NCBI RefSeq assembly: GCF_000331245.1
Contig: NZ_ANFZ01000009.1
Coordinates: 744,001 to 808,000 of the forward strand
DNA length: 64,000 nucleotides
Direction: 5' to 3'
Source: Blastomonas sp. AAP53
GTDB lineage: Bacteria; Pseudomonadota; Alphaproteobacteria; Sphingomonadales; Sphingomonadaceae
This document shows positions 18,218 through 27,830 of the stretch, piece after piece. The number at the start of each line of letters is the position of its first letter. The stretch's first letter is position 1. The notes under the pieces were generated by a model. That model was given only the letters and a program-made list of their open reading frames with translations. It ran no database searches and had not been told where the DNA came from. A program made the translations under genes and the position numbers.

Positions 18218-19245
18218 GTCATTCTCCAGGTGGAAAGAGCCTTGTCCAGTCTGGCCCAGTCGCTCTCGTCGCGCGGCAAGCCGATCCGCAGCCAATAGGG
18301 TTCGTAGTCGAACGGGCGGGTCAGCACGCCCGCCTGCGCCAGATGGACGAACAGGCGATCGCGGTGGCAAACGGAGACCAGTGCGAAAAACGCCGTGCGG
18401 CCGACGATTGTGATGCCGTGCCGGGTCAGCAGGTCAGCCAGTCGCTGCGAGGCTGTGGTGAGACGCAGCCGCTGCGCATCGTGCCACGCGGTGTCGCGAT
18501 AGGCCGCCAGACCGGTCGCCAGCGCAGGCCCTGAAATCGGCCAGTCCCCGATCAGCGCGCGCAGGTCCGCTGCGATGGAAGGCGGGGCGATGACGAATCC
18601 CAGGCGCAATCCCGCCAGGCCGAAAAACTTGCCGAAGGAGCGCAGCACGATCAGCCCCGGCCAGTCGCACCCCGCAAGGCTGCCGGCCAGGTCAGCGTCC
18701 GCAAACGCCTCGTCGACGATCAGGTGAGCGCCGCGCGTCGCCATCGTCAGGGCTGCCCATTCCAGCAGAATGCGATCGGCGATCAGGCCATCGGGATTGT
18801 TGGGTCGGGCCAGCACCAGCACGTCATGCGTTGGCGCCATGATCTCGATATCGTCGACCGCGCACTCCGCAGCGTGGTGGCCGCCCCACATCGATGCATG
18901 GCCCGAATAGCCGGGCCGGACGATGGCCGGGCGAAAAACAAACGAGCGGCGCCCCAGCAACAGCCCCAGCAGCCGCATCGCCAGATCGCTGCCCGGCACC
19001 GCAACGACGCGCGCCGGGTCAGCGCCGAAAAACGCGGCGGCAGCAGCTTCCAGCGCCGCAAGCTCGGCGGGGTCAGGCAGCCGTTCGGCTGGCTCCGATG
19101 CTGTGCTGGCCGGGTAATGCCAGGGCGCAATGCCGGTGGAGAGATCCGTCCACTGGGCAATCTGCGGAAAGGTGGCGCGCGCAATGTCGATGCGTCCGCC
19201 GTGAAGGGCGAAGTCCTGGACTACAGCGCGCGCCGCCTGTGCCAT
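18214..19245 (-). CDS. cobD: Threonine-phosphate decarboxylase (PLP-dependent, CobC/CobD type)
   Basis: A 343-residue fold-type I PLP enzyme (Salmonella CobD, Pseudomonas CobC) making the aminopropanol phosphate used by CbiB. Visible landmarks are the N-terminal DFALHGGRIDIAR, the Asn/Asp cofactor contacts in LARPNNPDG and LIVDEAFAD, and the Schiff-base Lys in SFGKFFGLAGLRLGF. Compared with aminotransferases it is short, as expected for this decarboxylase. The start at 19245 overlaps the btuB stop by one base (TGATG). Confidence 0.92.
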   Translation of the reverse strand: MAQAARAVVQDFALHGGRIDIARATFPQIAQWTDLSTGIAPWHYPASTASEPAERLPDPAELAALEAAAAAFFGADPARVVAVPGSDLAMRLLGLLLGRRSFVFRPAIVRPGYSGHASMWGGHHAAECAVDDIEIMAPTHDVLVLARPNNPDGLIADRILLEWAALTMATRGAHLIVDEAFADADLAGSLAGCDWPGLIVLRSFGKFFGLAGLRLGFVIAPPSIAADLRALIGDWPISGPALATGLAAYRDTAWHDAQRLRLTTASQRLADLLTRHGITIVGRTAFFALVSVCHRDRLFVHLAQAGVLTRPFDYEPYWLRIGLPRDESDWARLDKALSTWRMT

Positions 19246-21185
19246 CAGTAGCGCAACCGCACGCCGGCATAGCCGGCACGGCCTGGCGATCCATAGCGGA
19301 ACACCGTTTCATAGCGTTCGTCGAACACATTCTCGACGCGGCCGTAGAGGTCGATCCGGTCGGTCAGCGGGAACGAGGCGCGCAGGTCGGCCAGCACATA
19401 GCCTTCGACCTTGCGGCTGTTGCTGGCATTATCGAAATTCGCGCCGACATGGGTCAGCGTCACCCCAGTCTCCAGCCCAAAGTTCCAGCGATAATCGATC
19501 AGCGCGGTGACGCTGTGCTGCGGACGCCGGACCAGCTGCCGCCCGAAATTGGCGTTGCCCGGCGACCGGTTGGTGGCATTGGTATAGGTGTAGTTGGCCT
19601 GCAACCGCAGCGCATCGACAGGCTGCATCACAAGCCCGATCTCGACCCCCTCCGCACGTGCCTTCGACACGTTGTCGTACGTGCCCGAGGGACGGCCTGC
19701 GCAGATGCCGATGCGTGGCAGCGGGCACGAGATGAAGATGATCAGGTCATCGGATGTACGCCGAAAATAGGTGGCGCTGGCCTGCAGCCGGCCTTCGACA
19801 AGGCTTTGCGTGATCCCTGCATCCCAGCCTTTCGAGCGTTCGGGCTGCAGCAACTGGTTGCCATACTCGCTTTGCAACTGAAACAGCGAAGGCGCCTTGA
19901 ACCCTTCGGCATAGCTCGCGCGCAATGTCGTGCCGGTCTGAGCGATGGCATAAACCCCGCTGGCGCCAAAGGTGGTCGCACCGCCAAACCGGTTGTGGTC
20001 GTCATGACGCACCCCTCCGGTCAGCGTGAGGCCAGCAACTGGGCTGGCGACGATCTGCGCGTACGCACTGTCAATCTGCGCGCGGCCGATGGTTGCAACC
20101 GCGCCATAGCTGCTGCTGGAAAAGCGCGAGGTTTCGCGTTCCAGGCCGCCAGTCAGCTGCCAGCCATCGCTAATGTCGAAGATGCCCTGATACTCGATCC
20201 GCTCGTTGCGGCCGTGGCCTGCGAATGTCTCGGTTGCAGGCCCATCCAGTGCGATGCTGCGCCGCCTGGTGTCGGTGTAGGCATAGCCCAGCCGGTTGCG
20301 GAAACGCCCGTCGAACAGCGCAGCAATGAGCCCGGCATAGCCGACCAGCTCGCGGGTGCGGGATTCCTCGTTGACGTCACCGAAGGCAAAGCTCGGCGGC
20401 GGGAAGCCGTCGATATTGACCCGGCCTTCGGAATACCAGCCGCGCGCATCGAGCGAGATGGCATCGCTCAGGGCCAGGTTGAAATTGCCGTTGGCGCCGT
20501 AGTTCTCATAGCCGTCCTTCTCGACGCCGCCCAGCGCCTCGCTGAAGGCCGAGATGCCATCGGTGCGGAAATAGCCGGCGCCGACGCTCGCCGACAGCGG
20601 CCCTGCCTTGCCCGCGACATTTGCGACAAGCTGGGCGGTATCACGATAGCCATATTCGCCGCGCAGGTTGACGCTGAGGTCTTCGTTCGGCGGGCGGGTG
20701 ATCATGTTGACCACCCCGCCGATCGCCTGGCTGCCCCACAGCACCGACGAAGGGCCGCGCAGCACCTCGATCCGCTCGATATTGCCGATCAGCAGGTTGC
20801 CGAAGTTGAAGCCGCCGCCGGGCGACGATGGGTCGTTGAGCTTGACGCCATCGACCAGGGCGACGGTCTGGTCGCTTTCCGCGCCGCGAATGAACACTGA
20901 TGTTCCCGTGCCGATGCCGCCGTTGCGCGCGATGCTGACCCCGGGCACGGTGCGCAGCACATCGGCAACCGTCTGCGTCTGTCGCCGCTGGATGTCCTCC
21001 GAATCGATCACGGTGATCGACTGACCGACCCTCTCGACCGGCTGTGCGCTCCGGTTGGCAGTGACGACGATGACCGGCTCACGCGATGACGCGCTGACGG
21101 CATCGTCCTGCGCAGTCGCGGTTACAGCGCTGCACAGGCCCAGAACGAGAGTCGAAACGGTGATTTTAAGGAACGGATTTCGCAT
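19245..21185 (-). CDS. btuB: Vitamin B12 TonB-dependent receptor
   Basis: A 646-residue outer-membrane receptor, the size of BtuB. It has a signal peptide (LVLGLCSAVTATAQ), TonB box-like VIVVTAN, a plug (about 45-165, with RTVPGVSIARNGG, VFIRGAESDQT and IERIEVLRGPSSVLWGSQA) and a barrel ending GYAGVRLRY. First gene of the cobalamin operon, downstream of a cobalamin riboswitch, so corrinoid import is a strong assignment. AGGGGA lies before the start and may be hidden in a hairpin (21192-21213). Confidence 0.95.
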   Translation of the reverse strand: MRNPFLKITVSTLVLGLCSAVTATAQDDAVSASSREPVIVVTANRSAQPVERVGQSITVIDSEDIQRRQTQTVADVLRTVPGVSIARNGGIGTGTSVFIRGAESDQTVALVDGVKLNDPSSPGGGFNFGNLLIGNIERIEVLRGPSSVLWGSQAIGGVVNMITRPPNEDLSVNLRGEYGYRDTAQLVANVAGKAGPLSASVGAGYFRTDGISAFSEALGGVEKDGYENYGANGNFNLALSDAISLDARGWYSEGRVNIDGFPPPSFAFGDVNEESRTRELVGYAGLIAALFDGRFRNRLGYAYTDTRRRSIALDGPATETFAGHGRNERIEYQGIFDISDGWQLTGGLERETSRFSSSSYGAVATIGRAQIDSAYAQIVASPVAGLTLTGGVRHDDHNRFGGATTFGASGVYAIAQTGTTLRASYAEGFKAPSLFQLQSEYGNQLLQPERSKGWDAGITQSLVEGRLQASATYFRRTSDDLIIFISCPLPRIGICAGRPSGTYDNVSKARAEGVEIGLVMQPVDALRLQANYTYTNATNRSPGNANFGRQLVRRPQHSVTALIDYRWNFGLETGVTLTHVGANFDNASNSRKVEGYVLADLRASFPLTDRIDLYGRVENVFDERYETVFRYGSPGRAGYAGVRLRY

Positions 21186-21191
21186 GTGTAT

Positions 21192-21213
21192 CCCCTGTCA
21201 AACAACAAGGGGT
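21192..21213 (-). promoter_or_regulatory. btuB: Possible Shine-Dalgarno-sequestering hairpin before btuB
   Basis: On the minus strand ACCCCT pairs with AGGGGA-type sequence across an 11-base loop, and the AGGGG arm is the btuB ribosome binding site. This could be part of the riboswitch expression platform. The short stem and the distance of about 130 bases from the aptamer make this tentative. Confidence 0.4.
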
Positions 21214-21339
21214 CACGCGCACCAATGGCACAGCAGAGCTATCGCTGGCTTGTCACCCGCGCGCGCCACCCCGATCGATGTCGTCACGCGAGGATAGACC
21301 TCGATCACGCTGAACACCCCGTCCGCGCAAAGGACTGAC

Positions 21340-21525
21340 CGCGTCAGGCAGGTCTCCTGGCTCCCGGGTCGTCACGTTCGCCCCGCCTTCCCAGGTGCAA
21401 AGCACCCAGTGGCATAAGGGGCGACCGCTCGCCGGTCACAGTTGCGGGGACAGCCGCGGATTACAGGGCTAGATACCTGCTTCCGCGTTCCCTATTAATC
21501 CCATCTCTGGGAACCTGTCGCCTCG
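21340..21525 (-). promoter_or_regulatory. Cobalamin riboswitch controlling the btuB operon
   Basis: On the minus strand the core elements occur in the right order: GGGATTAATAGGGAA, CCGCGGCTGTCCCCGCAACT with TGTGA after it, then TGCCACTGG, and the B12 box GCCAGGAGACCTGCC (plus positions 21347-21361). These are the conserved segments of the adenosylcobalamin aptamer. Ends are approximate. High B12 should repress uptake and assembly genes downstream. The aptamer points away from cobU, whose transcript would run antisense to it or start inside it. Confidence 0.95.
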
Positions 21526-21565
21526 CCGCACTATTGCGAGTGAGAACGCATTGCAAGGGAAATGG

Positions 21566-22114
21566 ATGGATGCGGTGCTGACCTTCATCACCGGCGGCGC
21601 ACGATCGGGCAAGAGCGCGCGCGCCCAATTTCTGGCGGAAGGTCAAGTTGGCGATCTGGTGTATCTCGCCACTGCACAGGCGTTCGATGACGAAATGTCC
21701 GACCGCATCGCGCGACACCGCGCGGATCGGGGGGTGCGCTGGCGCACGGTCGAATGCCCCATCGACCTGCCGCAGGCCATTGCATGCGAAGGCGGCGAAG
21801 GCCGTGTGCTGCTGGTCGATTGCCTGACATTGTGGACCAGTAACCTGCTGCTGGCGGATCACGATTTCGGCGTCGCCTCGCAGCGATTGCTCGATACGCT
21901 CACCAGCGCCAGCGCGCCGATCATTGTGGTCAGCAACGAAGTCGGCATGGGCATCGTGCCCGACAACGCATTGGCGCGCCGGTTTCGCGACATGGCCGGG
22001 CGGTTGAACCAGGATGTCGCGACCATTGCCGACCATGTCGAACTGGTAGTGGCAGGGCTGAGCATGGCCCTGAAGTCACCTGCCCCAAGCCAGGCCGGAC
22101 GCTCAGCCGGTTGA
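21566..22114 (+). CDS. cobU: Adenosylcobinamide kinase/adenosylcobinamide-phosphate guanylyltransferase
   Basis: A 182-residue bifunctional enzyme (CobP in Pseudomonas) that phosphorylates and then guanylates adenosylcobinamide. The P-loop is GGARSGKS; RADRGVRWRTVE, LLVDCLTLWTSNLL and VVSNEVGMGIVPDN follow, as in CobU. ATG 21566 with AAGGGA five bases upstream is chosen over TTG 21551. It supplies the missing step between CbiB and CobS of the operon on the other strand but is transcribed divergently, so the riboswitch would not act on its transcript in cis. Confidence 0.95.
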   Translation: MDAVLTFITGGARSGKSARAQFLAEGQVGDLVYLATAQAFDDEMSDRIARHRADRGVRWRTVECPIDLPQAIACEGGEGRVLLVDCLTLWTSNLLLADHDFGVASQRLLDTLTSASAPIIVVSNEVGMGIVPDNALARRFRDMAGRLNQDVATIADHVELVVAGLSMALKSPAPSQAGRSAG

Positions 22115-22157
22115 GCCGACAAGTCTTGGGTAATGGCACCGTGCCGCTGATCCGGGA

Positions 22158-24179
22158 TCAGCCCGCTGCGCGCCCGAGTGGAGGTCCCGGTTGCGGCCGG
22201 GGCTCGTGCGCGATCGCCGAGCACATCGCGCGCAGGTTCACGAACGGCATCGGACGTCCGAACAGAAACCCCTGCAGCTTGTCGCATCCAGCAGCGCGCA
22301 ACAGTGTGGCCTGCTCGTGCGTTTCCACCCCTTCGGCGGTGACCTCCATATCCAGGCCCCGCGCCAGATTGATCGCCCCTGCCACCAGGAAGGACGCCTT
22401 GCTGCCGGGGCTGAGTCCGGCCAGCAGCGACTTGTCGATCTTCACATGGCTGAACCCGTACGTGCGCAGATAATGGATGCTGGTAAAGCCCGTGCCGAAA
22501 TCGTCCAGCGCGATCGAAAGCCCCATCGCCTTGAACGACTTGATCGTCCGGATCGCCGCTTCGGGCTGCGACAGGAGATAACCTTCGGTGATCTCCAGCT
22601 GCAGCCGCTGCGGCGGAAACCGGGTCTGTTCCAGCACGTGGGCGACCTGCCGCAGAAAGCCGGGATCGCGGAACTGCGCCGGCGATACGTTCACGCTCAG
22701 GCTGATATTGTCGAGCGCCAGAACATCCCGGCAGGACCGTTCGAGCACGAACATGCCCAGCGGATGAATCTGCCCTGTCGCCTCGGCAATCTCGATGAAC
22801 TGTTGCGGTACCAGCACCCCTGCGGGGCGCCTTGGCCAGCGGATCAGCGCCTCTGTCGCCACGATCTGCCCGGATTGGGCATCGACCACCGGCTGATAGA
22901 AGACATCGAACTCGTTGTTGGCGAGACCCGTTCCGATCTCGGCCTCGATCTCCATGCGGCGGATGCGGCCGCGGTCGAGCGCAGAATCGTAAACCGCGAT
23001 CTTGCCCTTCCTGCTGGTCTTGGCATGGTACATCGCCGTGTCGGCGCGACGCAGCAGCTCGTGCGAAGTGCAGGCACCTCCGATATTGGTGGCGATGCCG
23101 ATGCTGGCGCCGACCTGCAGCACATGTTTGTCAACCAGGACCGGCAGCGCAATCTCGTCGCTGATGCGTTCAGCCATCGCCGCGGCCACAGCGGCTGCGC
23201 CCGGTGTATCGATCAGCACGACGAACTCGTCCCCGCCCACCCGGGCCAGCATGGAATGCGGCGGGCAGATTTCGCGGATGCGAACGCTCAGGCTGCAGAT
23301 CAGACTGTCTCCGGCCTGGTGCCCGTGCGTGTCGTTGATGTCCTTGAAGCCATCCAGATCGATGAACAGCACCGCCAGCCCGTCGAGCGCGTCGACTGGA
23401 CGGGCATCGATCCGGTCGAGATTGACCAGCAGCTGGCGACGGTTGGGCAGCCCGCTCAGGGCGTCCGTCAGGGCGATCTTGCGGTTCTCATCGCTGAGCT
23501 TTTCCGTTTCCGCCTGCCGGTTGCGCAGATCGCGCTGCGACCGGATAAGGTTGGAAAAATCGAGGTTATAGCGATGGGTGACGATCATCATCCCTACCCC
23601 GACACAGCCCAGAACAACCGCTTCTGCTGCCATCCTGCCCTGATCGGCCACGCTGAAGAAGATGATGAAACACACCGTGCTGGTGGCCGCAACGCGCATC
23701 GCCGCTGCTCTCAGGGTCATCAGGCAGAACACCGTGCTGACCTGCGTCAGCCCCAGGAAAAAGGTCAGGTTTCCGCGCGCATAGGCATCGCCGCTGCTGT
23801 AGATCCCCATGCACCAGAATTCGAAGGCGAGCGTCATGATCACCGCCAGCATGCAGGTCCGCCGGATCTGCTTTGCAATTTCCGCGTCAGAAAACATCTG
23901 GGCGTCGTATTGCCGCCACCACCATGCTGCCCGAAACAGCGCGATGACACAGATGATGACCGGGATGACCAATGTCTCAACAACCATGGTCGGCTTGAAG
24001 AATGCCGCCATGACCGCGCTCGCATTGCAAACGAGTATCAGATACAAAAGCGGCATTTGTTTCGAGAAAGACTGAAACTGAGCACGCGCCAGGTCAGGAT
24101 CATTATTGTCGAGTGAAAACAGGCCGCTCGCGACCTGTCTCACTGTCAACTCTCCGGTATGCTGCTTTATGCCTGCCAT
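22158..24179 (-). CDS. Membrane GGDEF-EAL protein (cyclic-di-GMP turnover)
   Basis: A 673-residue inner-membrane protein. About six hydrophobic segments (roughly 40-200) form the sensor, followed by a GGDEF domain with intact GGDEF at 315-319, then an EAL domain with intact EAL at 443-445 and DDFGTGFTS and EGVET later. The autoinhibitory RxxD site upstream of GGDEF is absent. Both cyclase and phosphodiesterase motifs look functional, so the net direction cannot be told. It converges on cobU, with no obvious functional link to it. Confidence 0.93.
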   Translation of the reverse strand: MAGIKQHTGELTVRQVASGLFSLDNNDPDLARAQFQSFSKQMPLLYLILVCNASAVMAAFFKPTMVVETLVIPVIICVIALFRAAWWWRQYDAQMFSDAEIAKQIRRTCMLAVIMTLAFEFWCMGIYSSGDAYARGNLTFFLGLTQVSTVFCLMTLRAAAMRVAATSTVCFIIFFSVADQGRMAAEAVVLGCVGVGMMIVTHRYNLDFSNLIRSQRDLRNRQAETEKLSDENRKIALTDALSGLPNRRQLLVNLDRIDARPVDALDGLAVLFIDLDGFKDINDTHGHQAGDSLICSLSVRIREICPPHSMLARVGGDEFVVLIDTPGAAAVAAAMAERISDEIALPVLVDKHVLQVGASIGIATNIGGACTSHELLRRADTAMYHAKTSRKGKIAVYDSALDRGRIRRMEIEAEIGTGLANNEFDVFYQPVVDAQSGQIVATEALIRWPRRPAGVLVPQQFIEIAEATGQIHPLGMFVLERSCRDVLALDNISLSVNVSPAQFRDPGFLRQVAHVLEQTRFPPQRLQLEITEGYLLSQPEAAIRTIKSFKAMGLSIALDDFGTGFTSIHYLRTYGFSHVKIDKSLLAGLSPGSKASFLVAGAINLARGLDMEVTAEGVETHEQATLLRAAGCDKLQGFLFGRPMPFVNLRAMCSAIAHEPRPQPGPPLGRAAG

Positions 24180-24377
24180 AACACCCCGGGGCTTAAGTGT
24201 AATTGTTTACGGAAGTCTGAAGCGCCCCGCCCCTGCCAGCCGCGCTGCCCCCGGCTCCCGGCAAGGTTGCCGCATGGCGACCAGCGCCAGCGTCCTTCGC
24301 GGTCGGTCACCTCAACAAGGGGCTTCACCCATTGTATTCATCCACTTATGGTCCGGCCGAACATAAAAGGAATCACC

Positions 24378-26210
24378 ATGAAACCTGCCATCCGCCTTGC
24401 CGTTTCTGCGCTCGCCATCGCCTGCGCCCTCCCCATGGCCGGAGCTCGCGCCGAGATCGCCCAGGCGACCCCGGCAGCCACCAGCGAGGATGCAGCGCTC
24501 ACCGCATTTCTGGACAGCGAGTTCGAGGCCTGGGTCAAGATGCAGCCCCAGCTGGCGACGCGGCTGGGTCGCAAGGATGGCGGCGATCAGTGGAACGACA
24601 TCGGCGATGAGGCCGCAGCGGCCCAGCTGGCCTGGCGGCAGGACAGTGTCGCGCGGATGAAGGCCAGGTTCGACCGGGCAAAGCTCTCTGCCGAAGCACA
24701 GGTGAATTACGACATCTGGGCGCTGGAGGCAGAGCGCGCGGCGCTGTCGCAGGCCAACCGCGTGTACCGCCCGCCGTTCTATTCGCGGCTCTATTCGGCG
24801 CACAGCCAGTTGCCCGATTTTCTGATCAACACCCACAGCGTCGCCGATGCGACCGACCTGAAGAATTATATCGCCAGGCTGCGCGGCATTCCCGCCGTGC
24901 TGGACGTTGCCATCGCGCGCACCCAGGCGAGCGAGAAAGCCGGCATCCGTCCGCCCAGGTTCCAGATCGAGACGATCATTTCGGGCAGTGAAAAGCTCAC
25001 CAGCGGCGCACCGTTCAGCGCTGGTTCCGACGCAGCTCTATGGGCCGATGTGAAGGCCAAGACCGAAGCGCTGGTGACCGCAGGCAAGCTGCCCCGCGCG
25101 CAAGCCGATGCCCTTCTGGCAGAAGCACGCGAGGCCATTGTGGCGCTGAAACCCGCCTATGACCGCGTGGTCGCCTGGGCCAGGGCCAGCCTTCCCAACG
25201 CACCGAGCGGCAAGGTGGGCGCGATCACCCTGCCCGAAGGTGCTGCCTATTACGCGAACGAGCTCAAGCTCAACACCACCACCGATTACACCGCAGAGCA
25301 GATCCATGCCATCGGCCGGTCGGAGGTTGCGCGGATCGAGGCTGAACAGGATGCGCTGGCCAAACAGGCAGGTTTTGCCGATCGCAGTGCCTATTATGCC
25401 GAGCGTGCCAAGCTGTTCCCGCCCAAGCCTTATGACGACGCGGCGCGCAAGGAGTATCTCGATACCGCCAACGCGTTCGTGCAGCACACCCGGACCTTGC
25501 TGGAGCCGTATTTCAACACGCTGCCGGCCTATGGCATCGAGGTGGTGCGCGAGCCGGCGTTCTCGGAAGTTGCCGGGGGCGCTGCGCACGCTTCGGCCCC
25601 CAGCCCCGATGGCGCGCGTCCGGCCAAGACCTATGTGCATCTGGTCGGCACCGTTCCCGATCCGGCTGCGATGTACACGCTGATGTGCCATGAAGCTGTG
25701 CCCGGCCACAACATGCAGGGCGATATCCAGGTCCGCCAGAAAAGCGGCCCCCAGTTCCGCGCGGTCACCGGCTATGTCGCCTTTGGCGAGGGCTGGGCGC
25801 TCTATGCAGAATCCCTGTGCAAGGAGATGAACGCGTTCCCCGATATCGCGGCGGATTTCATGCGGCTGGATGCAGAACTGTTCCGCGCCGCGCGACTGGT
25901 GGTCGATACCGGGCTGCATGCGATGGGCTGGACCGAGGAAGAGGCGGTCACGTACATGAACATGACCGGTCGTCAGCCGATCGAGCGGTCGCGGTCGGAA
26001 ATCCGTCGCTACATCACGCTGCCCGGGCAGGCGACCGGATACAAAATGGGCATGCTCAAGATCGTCGAACTCCGGCGCAAGGCGGAAAGCAGCCTGGGTC
26101 CCAAGTTCGACATCAAGGGCTTCCACGACCTGCTGATCGCATCCGGATCGCAGCCGCTGTCCATTCTGGAACGGCGGGTCGATGACTGGATCGCGAAAAG
26201 CCGAGGATGA
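24378..26210 (+). CDS. DUF885 family secreted protein, probable metallopeptidase
   Basis: A 610-residue protein with a clear signal peptide (LAVSALAIACALPMAGARA) after an AAAGGA ribosome site. The DUF885 zinc motif HEAVPGH begins at residue 438, and VAFGEGWALYAESL follows with the distal Glu; both are typical of this family. Predicted to be a periplasmic peptidase or carboxypeptidase; no substrate is known from sequence. The frame is open upstream to 24159, but that extension lacks a ribosome site and would hide the signal peptide. Confidence 0.9.
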   Translation: MKPAIRLAVSALAIACALPMAGARAEIAQATPAATSEDAALTAFLDSEFEAWVKMQPQLATRLGRKDGGDQWNDIGDEAAAAQLAWRQDSVARMKARFDRAKLSAEAQVNYDIWALEAERAALSQANRVYRPPFYSRLYSAHSQLPDFLINTHSVADATDLKNYIARLRGIPAVLDVAIARTQASEKAGIRPPRFQIETIISGSEKLTSGAPFSAGSDAALWADVKAKTEALVTAGKLPRAQADALLAEAREAIVALKPAYDRVVAWARASLPNAPSGKVGAITLPEGAAYYANELKLNTTTDYTAEQIHAIGRSEVARIEAEQDALAKQAGFADRSAYYAERAKLFPPKPYDDAARKEYLDTANAFVQHTRTLLEPYFNTLPAYGIEVVREPAFSEVAGGAAHASAPSPDGARPAKTYVHLVGTVPDPAAMYTLMCHEAVPGHNMQGDIQVRQKSGPQFRAVTGYVAFGEGWALYAESLCKEMNAFPDIAADFMRLDAELFRAARLVVDTGLHAMGWTEEEAVTYMNMTGRQPIERSRSEIRRYITLPGQATGYKMGMLKIVELRRKAESSLGPKFDIKGFHDLLIASGSQPLSILERRVDDWIAKSRG

Positions 26211-26360
26211 CGCTACGGCCAGCAAAACCGGGTTGCATGACGAAACCGGCTTTTGCTGGCCCAACAATTCTCTATATGGGCTGGGAGGAGACGGCACAGG
26301 TTGCCGTCCAGCCCGGACGGACACCCAGCCATTTCTGAACCCACCACCGCCGCAGTCGAA

Positions 26361-27752
26361 ATGACCCCCACCGATGCCGGTGCAGAAGATGGCGGGGGCA
26401 TGCGTGTGGCAGCCGCGCCGCCACGCCCCGGTCAGGGCAAATTCCTGACCGGCAGCCTGATGCGCCACGTTGCGGTAATGACGCTGACCTCCAGTATCGG
26501 CCTGCTCGCCCTGTTCATCGTCGATTTTGTCGACCTGTTCTTCATCTCGCAACTGGGCGACCCGGCGTTGACCGCCGGGATCGGCTTTGCGAGCACGTTG
26601 CTGTTCCTCAATTCCTCGCTGAACATCGGATTGATGATCACGATCAGCGCATTGGCCGCGCGCCGCATCGGCATGGGGCGCAGCGATTCGACGCGTGCCC
26701 TGCTGGGGGAAGTGCTGATGCTGGGCATTGGGCTTTCCGGCGTGATTGCGCTGGTTTTCTGGATTTTCGCGCCGCAATGGGTCGAGATGATGGGCGCCAG
26801 CGGCACCGCAAAGGACGCCGCCGTCAGCTATATCCGCATCGTCGCGCCCTTTGGACCCGTGACGGTGACCGGCATGGTCTGTTCGGGCTTCCTGCGCGCG
26901 TATGGCGATGCGCGCCGCGCGATGAACACCACGCTGGCCATGGCGGCCGGCAATGCGGTGTTCGATCCGATCCTGATGTTCGGGCTGGATTGGGGTTTCG
27001 TCGGCGCGGCCTGGGCTACGGTCATCTCGATACTCTTGATGGCCATCACCGGCATCGTGCCGATCCTGTCGCATTATGGCGGCTTTGCGATGCCTTCGCG
27101 CGCCAGTTTCAAGGAAAATCTGTTTGATATCCGCAAGATCATGGTGCCTGCGGTCCTGACCAACCTTGCAACGCCGGTGGGGGGAATCATCGCCTTCCGT
27201 CTGATCGCGGTGTACGGCGAGGCCTCGGTCGCCAGCTATGCCGTCATCGGCCGGATCATCCCGCTCGCGTTCTGCCTGCTGTTTTCGCTGTCGGGATCGA
27301 TCGGCCCGATCATCGGCCAGAATTACGGTGCGGGCCAGATTGATCGCGTACGCGGTACCATCGACAGGGCCGTGGTGTTTGCGGCCGGGTTTACCCTGTT
27401 GATATGGCCGCTGCTGATCCTGGGCAGCGACACGATCGGCTGGATCTTCGATCTGCCAGCTGGCGGCATGGACCTGATCCACGCCTTTGCCTGGATCGTG
27501 GTGCCATTGTTTTTCTTCAACGGTCTGCTGTTCATCTCCAACGCCAGCTTCAACAATCTGGACCGCGCCAACTGGTCAAGCTGGACCAACTGGGGTCGCA
27601 ACACCGTGGGCGTGCTGCCTTTTGCCATCGTCGGCAGCCAGATGGCCGGAGCCCCCGGCGTGCTGATCGGCCAGGCGATCGGCGGGGTGCTGTTCGGTCT
27701 CGGCGCCTATTGGCTGACCCGACACAGGGTGAACGCGCTTCAAAAATTGTAG
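26361..27752 (+). CDS. MATE family efflux transporter
   Basis: A 463-residue, 12-helix cation-coupled multidrug exporter of the MATE family. It consists of two six-helix halves, with the characteristic start GSLMRHVAVMTLTSSIGLLA and the repeat FDIRKIMVPAVLTNLATPVG at the second half. Landmarks include the VDLFFISQLGDPALTAG loop and GPIIGQNYGAG. The start is uncertain: ATG 26361 or 26400 are both possible. It stands in the same direction as the DUF885 gene, 150 bases on. Confidence 0.92.
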   Translation: MTPTDAGAEDGGGMRVAAAPPRPGQGKFLTGSLMRHVAVMTLTSSIGLLALFIVDFVDLFFISQLGDPALTAGIGFASTLLFLNSSLNIGLMITISALAARRIGMGRSDSTRALLGEVLMLGIGLSGVIALVFWIFAPQWVEMMGASGTAKDAAVSYIRIVAPFGPVTVTGMVCSGFLRAYGDARRAMNTTLAMAAGNAVFDPILMFGLDWGFVGAAWATVISILLMAITGIVPILSHYGGFAMPSRASFKENLFDIRKIMVPAVLTNLATPVGGIIAFRLIAVYGEASVASYAVIGRIIPLAFCLLFSLSGSIGPIIGQNYGAGQIDRVRGTIDRAVVFAAGFTLLIWPLLILGSDTIGWIFDLPAGGMDLIHAFAWIVVPLFFFNGLLFISNASFNNLDRANWSSWTNWGRNTVGVLPFAIVGSQMAGAPGVLIGQAIGGVLFGLGAYWLTRHRVNALQKL

Positions 27753-27830
27753 GTTAACCGATTTGGCCCTGGCCCGTGTTGCAGGTATTCAGGGCTAGTG
27801 TGTTCACTCCATGCGATTGCCAGTGCGCCT

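Noticed and set aside
18894-20900. A 668-codon plus-strand open frame across cobD and btuB
   Set aside because: The minus-strand genes are well supported. The plus reading is Arg/Ala/Gln-rich and has no ribosome site or family likeness.
25038-27482. An 814-codon open frame on the minus strand across the DUF885 and MATE genes
   Set aside because: It mirrors strong plus-strand genes with signal peptide, HEAVPGH and MATE motifs. The translation is Arg/Gly/His-rich with no domain, as expected for a GC-rich antisense shadow.
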